A DNA stretch of 64,000 nucleotides from Bin87 sp965208015 (GTDB taxonomy: Bacteria; Chloroflexota; Dehalococcoidia; Lucifugimonadales; UBA3495): NCBI GenBank assembly GCA_965208015.1, contig OZ242309.1, forward strand, positions 310,001 to 374,000. Reading direction: 5' to 3'. A program made the translations under genes and the position numbers. Every line of letters begins with the position of its first letter. The stretch's first letter is position 1. The notes below the pieces were generated by a model. It searched no databases, had not been told where the DNA came from, and saw only the letters and a program-made list of their open reading frames with translations. This document shows positions 60,597 to 64,000 of the stretch, piece by piece.

Positions 60597-61043
60597 TTAG
60601 CCAGACTCGTCGGCAATAATGCCGGCCAACGCTTCCAGGGCAGCAGTATAGCCTCTCCAACCGAGCCCGGCAATTTGGCCGCGCGCCGTGTCGGCCAACA
60701 CCGAATGGCGCCGCCATTCCTCGCGGGCATGGATGTTGCTGAGGTGCACCTCTACCACGGGGACGCCGGCGTCGGTGAGGGCGTCTTTGAGCGACAAGCC
60801 GTAGTGGGTCAAAGCTCCGGCGTTGATCACGACGCCATCGATGGAGCCGGCGCGTTCCTGTAGCTTGTCGATCAGAGCGCCCTCGTGGTTGGATTGGAAA
60901 TTCTCGACGGAAACGCCCAGCGCGTCGGCCCGCTCGTTGATCCGTCGGTTGATCTCTTCCAGAGTCAGGACGCCGTAATGGTGTCGATCGCGGCGTCCCA
61001 GGGCGTTGAGGTTGGGGCCGTGCAGAACGAGGATGGTGGTCAT
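60597..61043 (-). CDS. aroQ: 3-dehydroquinate dehydratase, type II
   Basis: Third step of the shikimate pathway. 148 aa. Motifs are LHGPNLNALGRRDRHHYG with the catalytic Tyr, ENFQSNHEGALIDKL, GVVINAGALTHYGLSLKDAL, and VPVVEVHLSNIHAREEWRRH with the catalytic His. The ATG at 61043 overlaps the stop of the tyrosine recombinase (ATGA), so it is translated with it. Confidence 0.95.
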   Translation of the reverse strand: MTTILVLHGPNLNALGRRDRHHYGVLTLEEINRRINERADALGVSVENFQSNHEGALIDKLQERAGSIDGVVINAGALTHYGLSLKDALTDAGVPVVEVHLSNIHAREEWRRHSVLADTARGQIAGLGWRGYTAALEALAGIIADESG

Positions 61044-62077
61044 TCTTCGGGTGCCGGTTCGTCGCCGTCGGGATCGGTTTCCGAGGCTGAGGCGAGAGGG
61101 TGGAAGTCCATGTAGGCGCGGCGGGCTTCCTGCTTGGTGATGTGGGTGTAGACCTGGGTGGTGGACACGCTGCTGTGGCCGAGGAGCTCCTGGATTACGC
61201 GGAGGTCGGCGTCGCCCTCGAGCATGTGGCTGGCGAAGCTGTGGCGCAGGGTATGGGTGTGGATGCCCTCCTTGAGACCGGCCCGGGCGGCGTAATTCCG
61301 GACGATCTTCTCAATGCTGCGGCGGGACAATCGGCCGCCGTAGCGATTGACGAACAGGGGGTCGCTGTGCGCGCTGGAGGCGGCGAAATGGGGCCGTCCG
61401 TCCTCCAGGTAACGGTCCAGCGCATCCTGAGCCGGCGCGCCGTACAGGGTCCAGCGTTCCTTGTCGCCCTTGCCGCGGACGAGGATCTCGCGGCGGTCAC
61501 CGTAGATGTCTCCCAGGTTCATGCCCTGCAGTTCGGCCAAGCGAACGCCGCAGGCGTACAGCACCTCAAGGATCGCGCGGTCCCTGAGGCCGGCCGGAGT
61601 GTCGTCGTCGGGCGCGGCAAGCAGGCGGGTGGCTTCTTGCCGGCCGAGAAAACTGGGCAGCGGCTTTTCCACCTTGACCGGGAAGGAACGGGCCGACGGG
61701 ACGGGCGTGGACTTGAACCAGCCCTCCTGCACCAGGAAGTTGTAGAAAGTCCGAAGGGCGGTGAGTTTGCGGACGATGCTGACACGAGCGTACCCAGCAG
61801 GTCGCGGGCCGTCGGATCTGCCGGTGGTGGCCAGGAATGCCACGTACCCGCGGAGCATCTGGCGATCCATGTCGCGGAGGCTGTGGCCGTCGCGCCGGCA
61901 ATAGCCCAAAAAGGTGTGCAGGTCGTCGAGGTAGATGCGGCGCGTGTTATCGGACAGCGAACGCTGCCCGGTCAGGTAGAGCGAGTAACGCTCCAGGAGG
62001 TCGGTGGTGGCCGGAGCGCAGCTCTTGGTCTCACGCGGCGTGGCCGCGATGTCTGCCGGGCTAGTCGCCAACGCCAA
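61040..62077 (-). CDS. Tyrosine recombinase XerC/XerD-type
   Basis: About 345 aa. The N-terminal SAM-like domain (TTDLLERYSLYLTGQRSLSD, GYVAFLATTGRSDG) binds DNA, and the C-terminal catalytic domain holds the active residues. These are Arg in YACGVRLAEL, Lys in LVRGKGDKERWTL, HTLRHSFASHML (HxxR), and the GHSSVSTTQVYTHI histidine with the nucleophilic Tyr. The start is uncertain: TTG at 62077 or 62071, overlapping the topA stop, with GGAG upstream; no ATG fits the domain start. Next to topA, as in many bacteria, so a chromosome-dimer resolvase role is likely. Confidence 0.9.
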   Translation of the reverse strand: MALATSPADIAATPRETKSCAPATTDLLERYSLYLTGQRSLSDNTRRIYLDDLHTFLGYCRRDGHSLRDMDRQMLRGYVAFLATTGRSDGPRPAGYARVSIVRKLTALRTFYNFLVQEGWFKSTPVPSARSFPVKVEKPLPSFLGRQEATRLLAAPDDDTPAGLRDRAILEVLYACGVRLAELQGMNLGDIYGDRREILVRGKGDKERWTLYGAPAQDALDRYLEDGRPHFAASSAHSDPLFVNRYGGRLSRRSIEKIVRNYAARAGLKEGIHTHTLRHSFASHMLEGDADLRVIQELLGHSSVSTTQVYTHITKQEARRAYMDFHPLASASETDPDGDEPAPEE

Positions 62078-64000
62078 CCAACTCCGGGGTCGCGGTGGTG
62101 CTCGCGTCGGCGGCATCCGCTGCGGGCGGGTCGCCTTTCCACTTGCAATCGTTGCAGCGGGCGCGGCCGCGGGCGGCGGCAACCAGCATGCCGCCGCAGT
62201 CGGGGCACGGAGCCGGCAGCGGCTCGGTGTTCACCAGGAATTCGCATTCCGGGTAGTTAGCGCATCCCCAGAAGGGGCGGCCGGATTTGCGGGCGCGGCG
62301 CTGCACCAGGTCTCCGCCGCACTTGGGGCAGGGCACGTCGCTCTTGGTCACTATGTTGCGGCGGTTGTCGCAGGGGTTGTCATCGGCGTTGTACCCGGTG
62401 CAGGCCAGGAAACGGCCGTATCGTCCCGTCTTGATGACCATGGGACGCTCGCATTTCTCGCAGATCTCGTCGGTGGGTTCGTCGGCGGGGCGTTCGCCGT
62501 TGTCCCGCATGTTGCGCGTGTTCTGGCACGCGGGATAGCCGCTGCAAGCCAGGAACCTGCCGAAACGACCCATCATCATGGTCATGGGTTGACCGCACTT
62601 TTCGCATGAGGGGGTAAATGCCTGCTCGGCGAGGTTAACCGCCTGGTGAAAAGGCCCGTAAAAGTCGCGGAGCATCGGCACCCAATCCTGTTCGCCCTGG
62701 GCAACGCTGTCCAGGTCCTCCTCCATCTTGGCGGTGAACTCCGGCGCCATCACGTCGGCGAAACGTTCCGTGAGCAGGTCAGTAACCGTGCAGCCCAACT
62801 CGGTGGGGGACAGCCGGCGCTGCTCGCGCTGGACGTATTCCCTTTCGACCAGGGTGGCGATGGTCGGCGCGTAGGTGCTGGGACGGCCGATGCCCTTTTC
62901 CTCCATTTCGCGGATCAGCGTGGCCTCCGTGAACCGGGGAGGTGGCTGGGTAAAGTGCTGGCTAGCTTCGAGCTTCTGATTTATGAGACCGTCGCCGGCG
63001 GCCAGCTCGGGCAGGGCATTTTCGCTGCCGTCGCCGGCATCGTCGCGACCCTCGAGGTAAACAGCACGGAAGCCGGGGAACTTGAGCACGGAGCCCGTGG
63101 CGCGGAAGCGGAACACGCTATCCGAGGGCGACACGCAGCGGGCGTCGATATCTACGGTGGTCGCTTCCAGCATGGCGTCGGCCATCTGGCTGGCGACCAT
63201 GCGCTCCCAGATCAGGGTGTAAAGGCGCAATTGATCGCGATCCAGATAGGCGGCCATGGCTTGGGGCGTGCGTCCTACCGACGTGGGACGTATCGCCTCG
63301 TGGGCTTCTTGGGCGTTCTTGCTGCGAGTGCGGTAAGCGCGCGGTTTGTCGGGCGTGTACTCCTTGCCGAAGCGTTGGCGGACGTAATCGCGGGTTTCGC
63401 GCACGGCGGTATCGGCGACGTTGACGCTGTCGGTCCGCATGTAGGTGATGAGGCCAACAGAACCCTCGCTGCCCACGTTCAGGCCCTCGTAGAGTTGCTG
63501 GGCCAGGGCCATGGTGCGCTGAGCAGTGAAGCGGAGCTTGCGTCCGGCTTCCTGCTGCAGGGTGCTGGTGATGAAGGGCGGAGCGGGACGCTGGCGGCGC
63601 GGCTTCTTTTCGACCTTATCGACCGAGTAAGCGGCGCCCTGCAATTCGGCTTCCAGGCCGCGCGCCGTGGCCTCGTCGCTGATACTCAGCTTGCGGGAGC
63701 CCTTCCGCGAATGCAGCGTCGCGGTGAACAGGTTGGAAGGGATGTTGGGGTCGGTGTCCTTGTGGAGTTCTGCCTCCAGCGACCACCATTCCTGCGGCAC
63801 GAAAGCGGTAATCTCCCGCTCGCGGTCGACGATCATGCGCAGGGCGGCGGACTGGACCCGACCCGCCGAGAGGCCCAGCTTGACCTTGAGCCACAGCAGC
63901 GGGCTGATCTCGTATCCCACCAAGCGGTCCAAAATGCGGCGGGCCTGCTGGGCGTTGACCAGTTGCATGTCGATTTCGCGGGGGTGCTCGAACGCCTCCT
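62061..64000 (-). CDS. topA: DNA topoisomerase I (5' end off window)
   Basis: Type IA topoisomerase that relaxes negative supercoils; the first part lies beyond the right edge. The visible part starts in EAFEHPREID, then LVNAQQARRILDRLVGYEIS, and SVGLITYMRTDSVNVADTAV with the catalytic Tyr. A toprim-distal domain with RPTSVGRTP and EEKGIGRPSTYAPTIATLV follows. The C-terminus has four Cys4 zinc ribbons in a row (CEKCGQ, CEKCER, CPKCGG, CPDCGG with matching CxnC partners). It ends in an Ala/Thr-rich tail. First visible gene of the operon with xerC, aroQ, efp, xseA and xseB. Confidence 0.95.
   Translation of the reverse strand, partial: EAFEHPREIDMQLVNAQQARRILDRLVGYEISPLLWLKVKLGLSAGRVQSAALRMIVDREREITAFVPQEWWSLEAELHKDTDPNIPSNLFTATLHSRKGSRKLSISDEATARGLEAELQGAAYSVDKVEKKPRRQRPAPPFITSTLQQEAGRKLRFTAQRTMALAQQLYEGLNVGSEGSVGLITYMRTDSVNVADTAVRETRDYVRQRFGKEYTPDKPRAYRTRSKNAQEAHEAIRPTSVGRTPQAMAAYLDRDQLRLYTLIWERMVASQMADAMLEATTVDIDARCVSPSDSVFRFRATGSVLKFPGFRAVYLEGRDDAGDGSENALPELAAGDGLINQKLEASQHFTQPPPRFTEATLIREMEEKGIGRPSTYAPTIATLVEREYVQREQRRLSPTELGCTVTDLLTERFADVMAPEFTAKMEEDLDSVAQGEQDWVPMLRDFYGPFHQAVNLAEQAFTPSCEKCGQPMTMMMGRFGRFLACSGYPACQNTRNMRDNGERPADEPTDEICEKCERPMVIKTGRYGRFLACTGYNADDNPCDNRRNIVTKSDVPCPKCGGDLVQRRARKSGRPFWGCANYPECEFLVNTEPLPAPCPDCGGMLVAAARGRARCNDCKWKGDPPAADAADASTTATPELVGVGD

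Noticed and set aside
1..64000. tRNA genes, rRNA genes, CRISPR arrays, insertion sequences, prophage
   Set aside because: Scanned by eye for T-arm/anticodon patterns, regularly spaced repeats and transposase motifs; none found. The only recombinase is the XerC/D-type gene in a housekeeping operon. Weak or degenerate tRNAs could be missed without a tool.

Overview
High-GC bacterial chromosome fragment, most plausibly Chloroflexota (SAR202 or another Dehalococcoidia-like lineage). This assignment is an inference. It rests on the combination of a large (Alu-containing) SRP RNA, a T-box leader, a DUF951 protein, type-2 PyrF, several LLM flavin-dependent oxidoreductases, an AprB-type ferredoxin, an EF-P with a non-lysine tip, and repeated Uma2 genes. 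The high GC content produces many long antisense reading frames, which were ignored. No tRNA, rRNA, CRISPR array or intact insertion sequence was seen.

Layout. 1-5 kb (minus): a three-subunit NAD-linked iron-sulfur/molybdopterin oxidoreductase (NuoE/F/G-like, alpha subunit cut by the left edge), a Uma2 protein, and a FrnE/DsbA thiol oxidoreductase whose first active-site Cys codon is TGA (probable selenocysteine). 5-8.2 kb: HAD hydrolase and trehalose synthesis (otsB, otsA) with a Fur-like box upstream. 8.2-11.6 kb: a MITE-like palindromic element, then a promoter-driven hotdog dehydratase pair and two duplicated SDR reductases. 11.7-15.5 kb: membrane-anchored unknown, SRP RNA, ksgA, ispE, lgt. 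15.5-22.7 kb (minus): Uma2, radical SAM-fabF-recJ operon, LLM enzyme and flavin reductase. 22.7-35 kb: a BtuF-like binding protein, four MFS transporters, DUF951, pyrF, DUF3500, a zinc-ribbon unknown, lepA, and an aprB with no adjacent aprA. 35-41 kb: fused ETF beta-alpha, pncB, argJ, argB. 41-44 kb: a leader-hairpin gene and two overlapping redox lipoproteins. 44-46.6 kb: an isoleucine-type T-box leader and ilvB. 46.7-51 kb: 2-dehydropantoate reductase, Uma2, LLM enzyme, DinB-like isomerase, retropepsin-like protease. 51-53 kb: a decaying ATP-grasp/alpha-E/transglutaminase locus. 53-57.4 kb: tig-clpP1-clpP2-clpX. 57.4-64 kb (minus): topA-xerC-aroQ-efp-xseA-xseB-formyltransferase.

Coherent modules. 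The hotdog pair plus SDRs look like acyl-CoA hydration/dehydrogenation. The tig-clp cluster couples folding and proteolysis at the ribosome. The topA operon joins DNA topology and repair with translation and aromatic synthesis. The RNA elements (SRP RNA, T-box) and the probable selenoprotein are the most informative features that ordinary ORF calling misses. Dispersed hairpin repeats (ATTCCGGC-loop-GCCGGAATGACG family) occur at several junctions, and one copy supplies the C-terminus and stop codon of an MFS gene.
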